DNA from: Bacteriovoracaceae bacterium | GTDB taxonomy: Bacteria; Bdellovibrionota; Bacteriovoracia; Bacteriovoracales; Bacteriovoracaceae | DNA length: 64,000 nt | Direction of reading: 5' to 3' | Assembly (NCBI GenBank): GCA_947441615.1 | Contig: CANEUH010000005.1 | Location: 104,020 to 168,019, forward strand | Shown: piece after piece, positions 45,786-52,821 of the stretch | How the letters are laid out: every line of letters starts with the position of its first letter | Numbering within the stretch: position 1 is the stretch's first letter | Translations under genes and position numbers: made by a program | Notes under the pieces: generated by a model | The model's database searches: none | The model's input: only the letters and a program-made list of their open reading frames with translations | Told to the model about the DNA's origin: nothing

Positions 45786-45837
45786 CCAATCAAAACAGAC
45801 AGTTCCGTTTTCAATTCGAAAGTTCGAGAAAAGTTTT

Positions 45838-47190
45838 CTAATGAGAAGCCTTTTGTTCGATTGGTTGTTGCTCATAGAGTGAATGGGCGTTCTTAGCGAG
45901 TTCGAGAAAGTTAATTCCTTCGATGTGATAAGTAGCCTGTGCTCTTTTGTGTTTATCAATCGCTTCTAGGACATCTTTCTGTTGTCTTCTCCACTCTCCG
46001 TTTCGTCTCTCCCAAAAATCATGTTCGATTCGACCAAGCAGTTTATCCTCGTAACTTGCCTCAATGAGAGTTTGTAGCTTTTTATAATCGCAATTAAGAC
46101 GGTCTAAGGCTGAATTGGAATAGGTCTGCTGGTCTTTATGAGACTCAAGCAAAGCTTTCTTAGTCAGCTCAACAATCTCATCTGGTATTTGAAGCCTGGC
46201 CACTGCCTGAGAAAAGCTTCGTTCAATCTTTGCCTGTTCAAGGTAAACGACCTGAGAACACTCTCCCCTGGTTCCGGTACAGTGATAATAAACGTAGGTG
46301 GTTCCATTTGCCTTTCGTTTCTCCTCACCTGTAATGGACCGACCACAGTGACCGCAAGTCATAAGGGAGGCAAAGGCCAAATTCTTCACATTGAAACGAG
46401 GTTTACGAATGTTCCCAATTAAACCTTGAACCTGATCAAAGAGTTGTTTCGTTATCAACGGTTCATGAGCACCTGGATACTCCTTACCTTTCACATTCAT
46501 GACTCCATAATAGAATTTATTAGTTAGAACGCGCTTCATGGCTTCTTTGTTCGGTCTACTCTTTGCCCTCTTGGATCTAAACCCTTCCTTGTACAAAAAA
46601 TCATTTAAAGAACTCAGTGAATATCGGCCAGATGAGAACTCCAAGAATGCTTTCTTCACGAAATGGGCGTACTCAGAATCAATGACAACATCATGTGTAA
46701 CAGGATCGTTCTTATAACCGACTGGGGCCAGGAAAGGATAGCCGCCCTTTTCAAGTTTCTTGTACATCCCTTTCCTGGTTTCTTCTGACAAATTATCAAT
46801 GAAGTTCTTCGCCATGAGTACCTTGATGCCATGAATGAATTTCTCATGGCTTCTAGATTCACGATGAACAACATTATTTTCTTTTACTAGGTGGATGCTA
46901 ACACTAAGTCTGTCCGGATCTAGAGTCGCCCAGTCATAAGCGTTTCGATAAAGGCGATCGGTTTTTTCCACTAATAGGTGAAGGCCAGGTTTCGCCTCAA
47001 ACATTTTAAGCATCTGAGCAAAGACGGGCCTACCTCCCTTCTTTGCACTCTCAACTTCTTTGTAAACTTCAATTACCTCAAAGCCATTCTTAGCCGCATA
47101 AGCATTAAGAAGGTCCATTTGGGCTTCTAATGAAAAGCCTTCTGATTGCTCTTTGGAGGAAACTCGAACGTAAATAACTGCTTTTTTCAT
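45838..47190 (-). CDS. Large serine recombinase
   Basis: 450 residues. MKKAVIYVRVSSKEQSEGFS is the resolvase N-terminus with the catalytic serine (VSS); LVEKTDRLYRNA and the recombinase domain (LNDFLYKEGFRSKRAKSRP) follow, then a zinc-ribbon (MTCGHCGRSITGE, later CTGTRGECS) and a C-terminal coiled coil. Such enzymes integrate, excise or invert DNA at short att sites. A TAGGAG ribosome site supports the start. Closeness to tRNA-His suggests it is the integrase of the surrounding element, although serine integrases less often choose tRNA genes than tyrosine ones. Confidence 0.93.
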   Translation of the reverse strand: MKKAVIYVRVSSKEQSEGFSLEAQMDLLNAYAAKNGFEVIEVYKEVESAKKGGRPVFAQMLKMFEAKPGLHLLVEKTDRLYRNAYDWATLDPDRLSVSIHLVKENNVVHRESRSHEKFIHGIKVLMAKNFIDNLSEETRKGMYKKLEKGGYPFLAPVGYKNDPVTHDVVIDSEYAHFVKKAFLEFSSGRYSLSSLNDFLYKEGFRSKRAKSRPNKEAMKRVLTNKFYYGVMNVKGKEYPGAHEPLITKQLFDQVQGLIGNIRKPRFNVKNLAFASLMTCGHCGRSITGEEKRKANGTTYVYYHCTGTRGECSQVVYLEQAKIERSFSQAVARLQIPDEIVELTKKALLESHKDQQTYSNSALDRLNCDYKKLQTLIEASYEDKLLGRIEHDFWERRNGEWRRQQKDVLEAIDKHKRAQATYHIEGINFLELAKNAHSLYEQQPIEQKASH

Positions 47191-47209
47191 AGAGCTACTC
47201 CTACCTCAA

Positions 47210-47743
47210 CTACAAACCAGACTCAATGGTAACAAGTAACATTCTCTTCAATTGTAATTCCTCCTCAATCGGAGTGAGTCTAGGCAATCTCTCTAACAAC
47301 TCAAGAACACGTTTGAACTCGTTATAGACTTGTCTGTTTTCAAACTCTATCGGCCAAGCACCATAAAGTTTGCACAGCTTTCTAAACTTCACTCCATCAC
47401 TAAACATCTTCCCTTCAGTGTTATGTATTCCGCCATTGATCTCGATGAGTGCGTTGAGGGATGGGATAAATACATCAACTTGGAAGGATCCCAACCAGAA
47501 CCCTGGATAAAATCTAAGTCCCGTGTAAAGTTTTAACTTTCGTGCGAACTCTCTTTCAGCAAGAGTGCGATTATTGTCATTAGGGAAGCGAGCCTCCAAA
47601 ACGCGGACCCTTTTTTGGTAATCACCCCAGAGGTCCTTGAGTTCTGTTGAGGCCAATTTCTTTTCGTCTATGCTTGGCTGTCTCCATCTTCTCTTTCTCC
47701 TGCCCTCTGTTTTCATCTTTTCGTTAAGTGAACGGTGATCCAT
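47210..47743 (-). CDS. DUF559-like PD-(D/E)XK endonuclease-fold protein
   Basis: About 177 residues from ATG 47743, preceded by GGAG five bases away (an earlier in-frame ATG at 47776 lacks one). Residues 60-140 have the Vsr/DUF559-like core: LAEREFARKLK, then GSFQVDVFIPSLNALIEING, giving the E...D...ExN metal-binding pattern, and a following EFENRQVYN helix. Function unknown; related domains occur in restriction and mobile-element proteins. It lies 19 bp upstream of the recombinase on the same strand and may be co-transcribed. Confidence 0.7.
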   Translation of the reverse strand: MDHRSLNEKMKTEGRRKRRWRQPSIDEKKLASTELKDLWGDYQKRVRVLEARFPNDNNRTLAEREFARKLKLYTGLRFYPGFWLGSFQVDVFIPSLNALIEINGGIHNTEGKMFSDGVKFRKLCKLYGAWPIEFENRQVYNEFKRVLELLERLPRLTPIEEELQLKRMLLVTIESGL

Positions 47744-47776
47744 TTTTTCTCCAAGATTTTTTAAGATCGGAAGCAA

Positions 47777-48087
47777 TAAAGGGCCTCCGACAAGTTGTTA
47801 AATTGCCAGTACTTAGAACTTTCAAATTGAAAATTTCGCTGCTTTTAATTGCTCAATGGGAAACTTCTTCCGATGCCTGTGACTCTTCAACCAACTTCAA
47901 AACAGAGTCATTCCAATCCATGAGAAGTAGTAAAACATCCGCGACGGCTTTAACGTCTTCGTCTGATAAATCTAACTGGATGGGTTTGCCCGTGTTTTGA
48001 AACATGGGATAAGAATAGATGGAGAAATTTCCCCGAAGCTGTTAATGACATTTTGAAATTTGAGGCTGGGCTTTTCCTGGGCTTTCT
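47777..48087. other. Gap between nuclease-like and hypothetical genes
   Basis: 311 bases; the only coding candidate is the 50-codon minus-strand ORF at 47853-48005. The rest has no clear gene, hairpin terminator or repeat. Confidence 0.4.
47853..48005 (-). CDS. Small acidic ORF (50 codons), hypothetical
   Basis: ATG at 48005 to TGA at 47853: starts MFQNTGKPIQLDLSDEDVKA and continues into a leucine-rich helix (VADVLLLLMDWNDS) ending in ASEEVSH. Composition and codon use look protein-like and strongly acidic, and it sits in an otherwise empty gap on the operon strand. No ribosome site is obvious, so it is tentative. A plus-strand frame overlapping it (47728-48000) looks less protein-like. Confidence 0.4.
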   Translation of the reverse strand: MFQNTGKPIQLDLSDEDVKAVADVLLLLMDWNDSVLKLVEESQASEEVSH

Positions 48088-48789
48088 CTAGGCTTTTCTT
48101 AGACTTAACTTGTACTCTTTCATATAATTCTGCAGCGTTTCCTGCTTTATTTTTTTCCGTCTTTTAGCAGAACTATCAAAGTAACTCGCGCCCTGAGATC
48201 CATCTTTCAACCAATCCTTGAAACGATCATGCTGAGATCGTTGAAGTTGATCAACCAGCTGTCTCCAAGTACTAATTCCAAAGGCCTTATCGAGGGCATC
48301 GAAGATAAATTCTTTCATATCAGGAGATCTGCTTTTCTTGGCATTCTTGCTCGTAAACTTTCGCACGAAATGTTTTTCGGCTTCTTCTGAATAGATCACT
48401 CCTGACAGTTCAGCCAAAGTATATCCAATACAAAATGCATACAATTCTCGATCTGAAAGTCGATCACACTCATCTAAGATCTTTGACCAAGTCAATAAAT
48501 CCACATTCGTAATTTGCCTAAATTTTCTTTCCTTTCCTACTTGTTCTGCGATTCCTTCCGGGGTGATGGACATTATTTTTTTGAGACGTTTTTCACCCGC
48601 TTCAGACGCGGGTATAAGAGCGGCATCAGGCACCCAAGCCTTCATTAAAAGTTCACCTAACCATGTCGTGGAAATGCCCTTTTCCTCTAATTCTTTTGAA
48701 GTCAGTCCCTTCAGTTCAGCCAAACCTTCTCGTAGGATGCTAATGTGGGCCCGGAACTTTTCCTCAACTCCAAGCTCTTCCATCTTCAT
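48088..48789 (-). CDS. Hypothetical protein coupled to XRE regulator
   Basis: 233 residues, soluble, mixed charge, no recognised domain. A C-terminal basic stretch (SSAKRRKKIKQETLQ, then YKLSLRKA) could bind nucleic acid. The ATG overlaps the XRE regulator's stop by 4 bp, so the pair is translationally coupled. This order (small HTH then larger partner) is seen in phage-like control modules and in toxin-antitoxin pairs; neither can be assigned from sequence alone. Confidence 0.55.
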   Translation of the reverse strand: MKMEELGVEEKFRAHISILREGLAELKGLTSKELEEKGISTTWLGELLMKAWVPDAALIPASEAGEKRLKKIMSITPEGIAEQVGKERKFRQITNVDLLTWSKILDECDRLSDRELYAFCIGYTLAELSGVIYSEEAEKHFVRKFTSKNAKKSRSPDMKEFIFDALDKAFGISTWRQLVDQLQRSQHDRFKDWLKDGSQGASYFDSSAKRRKKIKQETLQNYMKEYKLSLRKA

Positions 48790-49007
48790 TTTAAAAGGTC
48801 TTTAGGCTCAACGCCCATAATCTTGGAAAGCTTTAAAATTGTAAGCAAGCTTGGAATATGGTTCCCACTCTCCAGCTTTTGGTAGTGGCGGTAATTAAAG
48901 CCATAGACCGTCATTTCTTCTTGGGTAAGCTTTTTGGAAAGCCTTAGCTCCCGTAAATTGGAAGCAAACTTCTTGGTTAATTTTTGGAGGTCTTTTTCTA
49001 ATGACAT
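48786..49007 (-). CDS. XRE-family HTH transcriptional regulator
   Basis: 73 residues from ATG 49007 (an in-frame ATG at 49043 would add 12 residues and overlap the palindrome). The five-helix XRE domain is clear: LRELRLSKKLTQEEMTVYGF, then YRHYQKLESGNHIPSLLTIL and IMGVEPKDLL. It probably binds the ACGAACT-N4-AGTTCGT palindrome just upstream and so controls itself and the divergent gene at 49094. Confidence 0.88.
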   Translation of the reverse strand: MSLEKDLQKLTKKFASNLRELRLSKKLTQEEMTVYGFNYRHYQKLESGNHIPSLLTILKLSKIMGVEPKDLLK

Positions 49008-49041
49008 CCATAAATTATCGAAAACACGTACTTTAAAGAAC

Positions 49042-49059
49042 ACGAACTAATGAGTTCGT
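49042..49059. promoter_or_regulatory. Palindromic operator in divergent XRE control region
   Basis: ACGAACT, four-base spacer, AGTTCGT: a perfect 7-bp inverted repeat centred between the XRE gene (minus) and the 49094 gene (plus). Position and symmetry fit a homodimeric XRE repressor site. Confidence 0.65.
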
Positions 49060-49093
49060 ATAAATTAACCGATATAGTTTGAAAGAGGATTTT

Positions 49094-49462
49094 ATGGGTC
49101 GATTAATTTTAGCAAAACTCAGTGAAGATCAGATAGTTAAAGCCAAGCAGGCCAATGGACCCACTAAGAAAATTACTCACATGGTCATCTGCGAAGGTTA
49201 TGGACAGATGTTTGGGACTGAAAAGCAATGTTCAAAGTACTTCAATATATGGAAAAAGATATTCAAAAGACTATTCCCAACTTCTACTAAAGCCGATTCT
49301 CTAATCTACGATGGAGACTTTTTAACGACGTTTGACCTTGTGAATATCTTATGCCGAGCAGACACCAAGCCCCTCAGCAATGAGCTTCAAATGATCATGA
49401 AAGAGATGGAAGATGATAAGCTCAAAAAGAAGGTATCTCTCTTGGAAAAACTTTTTGGATAA
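49094..49462 (+). CDS. Hypothetical protein divergent from XRE regulator
   Basis: 122 residues from ATG 49094 with AGAGG six bases upstream; an in-frame TTG at 49079 is less likely. Soluble and basic in its first two thirds (FNIWKKIFKRLFPTSTKAD), ending in an acidic/lysine helix (MKEMEDDKLKKKVSLLEKLFG). No family recognised. It faces the XRE operator and would be repressed by it. It ends two bases before the opposing DUF1828-like gene's stop. Confidence 0.55.
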   Translation: MGRLILAKLSEDQIVKAKQANGPTKKITHMVICEGYGQMFGTEKQCSKYFNIWKKIFKRLFPTSTKADSLIYDGDFLTTFDLVNILCRADTKPLSNELQMIMKEMEDDKLKKKVSLLEKLFG

Positions 49463-49463
49463 A

Positions 49464-50231
49464 TTAGGCTGCAATTATGGTTTGAAGCCCTTGCCTATCT
49501 GACATTGGAACAAGGGTAGAAATAGTGGATAGTCTATCAAGATCATCATCCCTATAAACATCTCTTCTATCATCAAAAATAGTGACCCTTTGCTCGGTCC
49601 TATGATTTTGCTCTAGATCAAACCAACGCGTAAATATCTCGTTTGATATAGTATGGGCAGACTGAGAATTACTTGATGATAGAGTCAGAATAGCTGAAGT
49701 CAATCTAGGTGACCTGACCAAGAAGTCCACTTTTACATTTCTTCGAGGCAAAAATATCTCAAAGTCAGATTCATAAGGTAGCTCAAAATCAGAGATCATT
49801 TCCTCGACTTCTTCTCTTATAGGATTTTGATTTGAAACTCTTTTCGTAAAAGTTAAATCTGCAACACGCGAACAGCACTGAGCGAGTCTCAAAACAGCCA
49901 TTGCAATTTCATTTTGATTATTAGCAATTATTTGTAAAGCCCCGCCATTCTGGATTACATTTGACACCCTAAGAATATCCTCAACAATTGACTGTCTTTT
50001 TTTTGAGAGCCAAGGTTTTACTTGAGAAGTCATCAACCATGATGTCGTTTGACCTAGATCAGACAGAGTAAAGTTACCATTTCGTCCTGGATCGACTAGA
50101 AAAACGTCTATGGATGTACCGTCAGGGTACTTTAAATGAGTTTCAATACGAATATGACCTCGTCTGAGCAAGTCGACGTCGTTTATCAGAGAGAAATTCG
50201 CCATCGCTCTTCTTAATTGGTCAGGCGTCAC
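49464..50231 (-). CDS. DUF1828/DUF1829-like protein
   Basis: 255 residues. The N-terminal third has the DUF1828 pattern (IETHLKYPDGTSIDVFLVD, then GNFTLSDLGQTTSWL); the C-terminal third (NVKVDFLVRSPRLTSAIL, FTRWFDLEQNH, VTIFDDRR) looks like DUF1829. The function of these domains is not established to my knowledge; they recur on phage and mobile DNA. It overlaps the preceding gene by 4 bp, forming a two-gene unit that lies opposite its neighbours, typical of a cargo or defence module. Confidence 0.65.
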   Translation of the reverse strand: MTPDQLRRAMANFSLINDVDLLRRGHIRIETHLKYPDGTSIDVFLVDPGRNGNFTLSDLGQTTSWLMTSQVKPWLSKKRQSIVEDILRVSNVIQNGGALQIIANNQNEIAMAVLRLAQCCSRVADLTFTKRVSNQNPIREEVEEMISDFELPYESDFEIFLPRRNVKVDFLVRSPRLTSAILTLSSSNSQSAHTISNEIFTRWFDLEQNHRTEQRVTIFDDRRDVYRDDDLDRLSTISTLVPMSDRQGLQTIIAA

Positions 50232-50677
50232 TCAGCTTCTCCTTCTAAGGGTGGAACAAATGTTCCAGTATGAGTTATGTTTGCAATTGTGCAAAACTCC
50301 TGAAAAACCTCTAATAACGACCGGCCAGCAAGATCAGGCCTATCAATCACGTTGTCAGGTAAGTTGCGATCTGGACATCTTTCTGACTGAAGTGAATGCT
50401 TATGACTTCTGCCACATGGCCTATGAGCAGGTCCATCGACATCTAATCGACATACAGGCCCTAGTCCTTGAACATGAATGTTAATTGTTTTGGACCCAAC
50501 TTCAGGATTATATTGAATTACCATTCTCGCATCGATATTGCTCCCATTCGATATCTTTAAATCGTCTGTAGTGAGCAAAGGAGAAGTTTGTCTTTTTGTA
50601 TTAAAGACAATATCTGAGCTAATTACTTTTCCTGGTAAATCTCTAAGTGTTTCAAATTCAATTCTATCCAAAGCCAC
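50228..50677 (-). CDS. Hypothetical partner of DUF1828-like protein
   Basis: 149 residues, GTG start at 50677 with a G-rich sequence just upstream. The first 80 residues are strand-rich (RMVIQYNPEVGSKTINIHVQ), then a histidine- and cysteine-rich stretch (CRLDVDGPAHRPCGRSHKHS, SERCPDRNLPDN) that could bind a metal, then a C-terminal helix (LLEVFQEFCTIAN). No family recognised. The 4-bp overlap with the DUF1828-like gene indicates co-translation. Confidence 0.55.
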   Translation of the reverse strand: MALDRIEFETLRDLPGKVISSDIVFNTKRQTSPLLTTDDLKISNGSNIDARMVIQYNPEVGSKTINIHVQGLGPVCRLDVDGPAHRPCGRSHKHSLQSERCPDRNLPDNVIDRPDLAGRSLLEVFQEFCTIANITHTGTFVPPLEGEAE

Positions 50678-50767
50678 ATCCCCCTGAACTTCATTTTCTT
50701 TTTAAAAGCTAATATTTTCAAGAGGTTTTATTTGATGATAGGGTGTTTTTCAAGAAATAAGGTGAAT

Positions 50768-51436
50768 ATGTCAGGAAATAAAACTAAATCGCACTGTAAT
50801 GAATGTGGCGGGGAAAAGAATCACGAAATAAAAGCCTCCGTCAAAGAGAGTGGTTCAGAACCATTCGATGAAGGATATTCTTTAGACTGGTGCACAACTT
50901 GGGAAATAATGAAGTGTCTTGGGTGTGATGAATTGTCTGCTAAGAAAACTTTTTACTTTTCTGAGAACGATGGAAATGAAGTGACCTTCTACCCTGCCCC
51001 TGTTTCCAAGCGCAAGCCAGAATGGCTGAAGGGGATCAAAGACAAGGCTTTGTTAAATCTTTTTGCAGAGCTGTATATTGTGCTTCAGGCAAATGCTCCC
51101 ATATCTGCCGTCTCAATTTGTAGAGCAATTATTGATCGAATAATCCAAATTCATGTTGGAGACAAAGGTGGGTTTGTTACTGGCATAAAAGCCCTAAAAA
51201 ATGAGGGTCACATTGCTGAAAAGGAATTGGAGTTAATAAATTTTGTTATCGAAGCAGGAAGTGCAGCTACTCATAGAGGTTGGAAGCCAGAAAACAATAC
51301 CTACTTAGAGGTGGTTACTGGTATTGTAGAAAATCTAGTTGAGCGACTTTTTGTCCTGCCATCTACTCAGAAGAAATTAATTAGAGGCATTCCCAAAAGG
51401 AAGCAGATAAAAAAAGTTCAGGCAAAGAAACCTTAA
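50768..51436 (+). CDS. DUF4145-like protein
   Basis: About 222 residues from ATG 50768 with AAGGTG upstream (an in-frame ATG at 50732 is also possible). A zinc-binding-like head (CNECGGEKNH, later MKCLGCDE) precedes the DUF4145-type helical core: LYIVLQANAPISAVSICRAI, GFVTGIKALKNEGHI and EAGSAATHRGWKPENN. The domain is of unknown function but often accompanies restriction and other defence genes. It stands alone on the plus strand within the element. Confidence 0.75.
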   Translation: MSGNKTKSHCNECGGEKNHEIKASVKESGSEPFDEGYSLDWCTTWEIMKCLGCDELSAKKTFYFSENDGNEVTFYPAPVSKRKPEWLKGIKDKALLNLFAELYIVLQANAPISAVSICRAIIDRIIQIHVGDKGGFVTGIKALKNEGHIAEKELELINFVIEAGSAATHRGWKPENNTYLEVVTGIVENLVERLFVLPSTQKKLIRGIPKRKQIKKVQAKKP

Positions 51437-51506
51437 CCCATTGCGCCTTATTTATCCCCCTTCAAAATTAAGTTCAAGCAGAGTGAAGTTAGATTAAAAT
51501 TTAGAA

Positions 51507-51953
51507 ATGATTAAAATCTTACCTTTTTGCATTCTTCTATTTTCTATTTCGGCATTTGCTTGCTTTGGCCCCCCGTCTACTTGGAATCAATCTGATCAAA
51601 CTCTTATTCAATGTACAGAAAATATCGTTATTGCAAAATTTGAATCTGGAAGCCTTGAAATATTTGAAACTTTAAAGGGTAATTATCAAAAGGGTTCAAA
51701 AATAACCGTTAAGGCTACTAATAATCAAAACAATCTATCAAATGAAATTGGAATCAATCCGGATTGTAGTTTAATTACAAATTTTAAAGATGGAAAAGCG
51801 TATGTCATTTTTCATCACGCCCATCATCCAAAAGGTTATCAAAACTGGGAAGGTAAAGATGACAAGTGGGTAAAAACGATTAGAGATGTTGTTAGGGAAA
51901 AGACTAAAATAAAACCTAAATGTGATCAAGTTAGAAATAGAATTACACCCTAG
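51507..51953 (+). CDS. Small secreted protein, function unknown
   Basis: 148 residues. MIKILPFCILLFSISAFA is a Sec signal, with cleavage before CFGPPST; the mature chain could even start at a cysteine. IVIAKFESGSLEIFETLKGN and KGSKITVKATNNQNN look like short beta-hairpin repeats, and AYVIFHHAHHPKGYQNW is histidine-rich. The layout recalls small periplasmic proteins with a DUF-type beta domain, but I recognise no family. No clear promoter. Confidence 0.6.
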   Translation: MIKILPFCILLFSISAFACFGPPSTWNQSDQTLIQCTENIVIAKFESGSLEIFETLKGNYQKGSKITVKATNNQNNLSNEIGINPDCSLITNFKDGKAYVIFHHAHHPKGYQNWEGKDDKWVKTIRDVVREKTKIKPKCDQVRNRITP

Positions 51954-51964
51954 AGACATAATCG

Positions 51965-52105
51965 ATGAATATGAAAATTAATTTAAATTACAGTAAGTTG
52001 GATGGATTGAGATTTTCAACATTCGGATTATTATTGATGGCTTCTTGCTCCAGGACAGAATCTTTTAACAAAGAAATGTTTCAAATATCGTCTAAGAATC
52101 TTTAG
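51965..52105 (+). CDS. Possible tiny lipoprotein ORF
   Basis: 46 codons beginning MNMKINLNYSKLD, with a short hydrophobic segment ending LLLMASC (lipobox-like, Met at -3) and then a polar tail. It starts 11 bases after the preceding secreted-protein gene. Ribosome site weak; could be chance. Confidence 0.3.
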   Translation: MNMKINLNYSKLDGLRFSTFGLLLMASCSRTESFNKEMFQISSKNL

Positions 52106-52109
52106 AAAT

Positions 52110-52130
52110 CGATTCAAAAAATCTGAATCG
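52110..52130 (+). other. Stem-loop upstream of small secreted protein
   Basis: CGATTCA (52110-52116) and TGAATCG (52124-52130) form a 7-bp stem with a seven-base loop followed by AAAA. It sits 20 bases before the next ATG. It may be a weak terminator on the minus strand or a leader structure for the downstream gene. Confidence 0.35.
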
Positions 52131-52149
52131 AAAATCAATCGGGGTATTT

Positions 52150-52524
52150 ATGAAAAAATTAGCAGTTCTAGCTTTAATTATTATGTCTGGAAATGTCCTC
52201 GCAGGAATTCCAAAAACTGTTTGCTCAACGCCAAACGCTGGCATCCAGCGCGTAGCTGAAATGCCCGGTATTGAATTCCTAAATGTAAGATTAAATTCGA
52301 AGGGTAAAGTTGAGAAGTTATCCTTAGAAGATTTGAATATTGAAGAATCTAATATTCACGTAATTAGAGAAAAAAGATCAGGCGGATCATATGGAAAAAC
52401 TTATTCGGCCACTTTGTCTATTTCAAAGACGGATGGAAGTATAATGCCGGATGCTTATACAACAGTCAGAAAGGCTGATGGCTCACTTGAAGTTGATGCT
52501 ATTTGCGAGTTCTCAGTATTCTAA
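52150..52524 (+). CDS. Small exported protein, function unknown
   Basis: 124 residues with a textbook signal peptide (MKKLAVLALIIMSGNVLA, cleavage before GIPKTVC). The mature protein has two cysteines (KTVCST near the start, AICEFSVF at the end) that could pair, and a strand pattern VEKLSLEDLNIEESNIHVI. Ribosome site GGGG at 52140 is moderate. It is the last intact gene before the remnant region. No family recognised. Confidence 0.6.
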   Translation: MKKLAVLALIIMSGNVLAGIPKTVCSTPNAGIQRVAEMPGIEFLNVRLNSKGKVEKLSLEDLNIEESNIHVIREKRSGGSYGKTYSATLSISKTDGSIMPDAYTTVRKADGSLEVDAICEFSVF

Positions 52525-52581
52525 AGCTCTAATAACCCAACCAAACTCTGGCAATGATAGCTAGGGCTTGATGATTTAAAA

Positions 52582-52671
52582 ATGACGATTACGAAAGATC
52601 GCCTTAAAACTCACGGATTCAGAATCAAAGAACATTAAAACGAAGAAGTCGTGCTTGTTGAGTACGAATAA
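52582..52671 (+). pseudogene. Remnant short gene with in-frame stop
   Basis: From ATG 52582 the frame reads MTITKDRLKTHGFRIKEH, meets TAA at 52636, and continues in frame as NEEVVLVEYE to a second TAA. The two halves look like one small protein interrupted by a stop. Source unknown. Confidence 0.3.
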
Positions 52672-52690
52672 ACCATTACGTTTTAACTTG

Positions 52691-52716
52691 TTAAATTGAG
52701 GCGTTAAATTGAGGCG
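52691..52716. repeat. Perfect 13-bp tandem duplication
   Basis: TTAAATTGAGGCG occurs twice head to tail (52691-52703 and 52704-52716), between the remnant frame and the NRPS stop. It could mark a slippage or an insertion junction between the element and the NRPS cluster. Confidence 0.7.
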
Positions 52717-52821
52717 TGAAAATGGGGGAATCGTTAAGGACAACACCATTTAAGTCGGGTAGTTTAGGTTTATCAAGATTTATCGACAGCTTCATCTAAA
52801 CCAGCTACCGCTAAGAAATAA

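Larger units (their letters stand above)
45741..52821. mobile_element. Probable integrated element at tRNA-His
   Basis: From the tRNA 3' end to the NRPS gene lie a large serine recombinase, a DUF559-like nuclease, an XRE regulator with operator, and many unrecognised short genes, with mixed strands and a remnant-rich right end. I did not find a direct repeat of the tRNA 3' end that would mark attR, so boundaries are approximate and the right border could be anywhere from about 50.7 kb to 52.8 kb. Confidence 0.5.
52525..52821. other. Gene-free stretch with remnants before NRPS gene
   Basis: About 300 bases with no convincing intact gene. It contains a broken short frame (52582-52671), a perfect 13-bp tandem duplication (52691-52716) and other short peptide-like tails. 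No strong terminator was found at the NRPS 3' end. Confidence 0.5.

Noticed and set aside
47728..48000. Plus-strand 90-codon frame opposite the nuclease-like gene
   Set aside because: Low-complexity Ser/Leu composition, antisense to a better minus-strand candidate, no ribosome site.
45664..52821. Direct repeat of the tRNA-His 3' end as attR
   Set aside because: The T-arm and acceptor sequence was not found again to the right within the window by eye.
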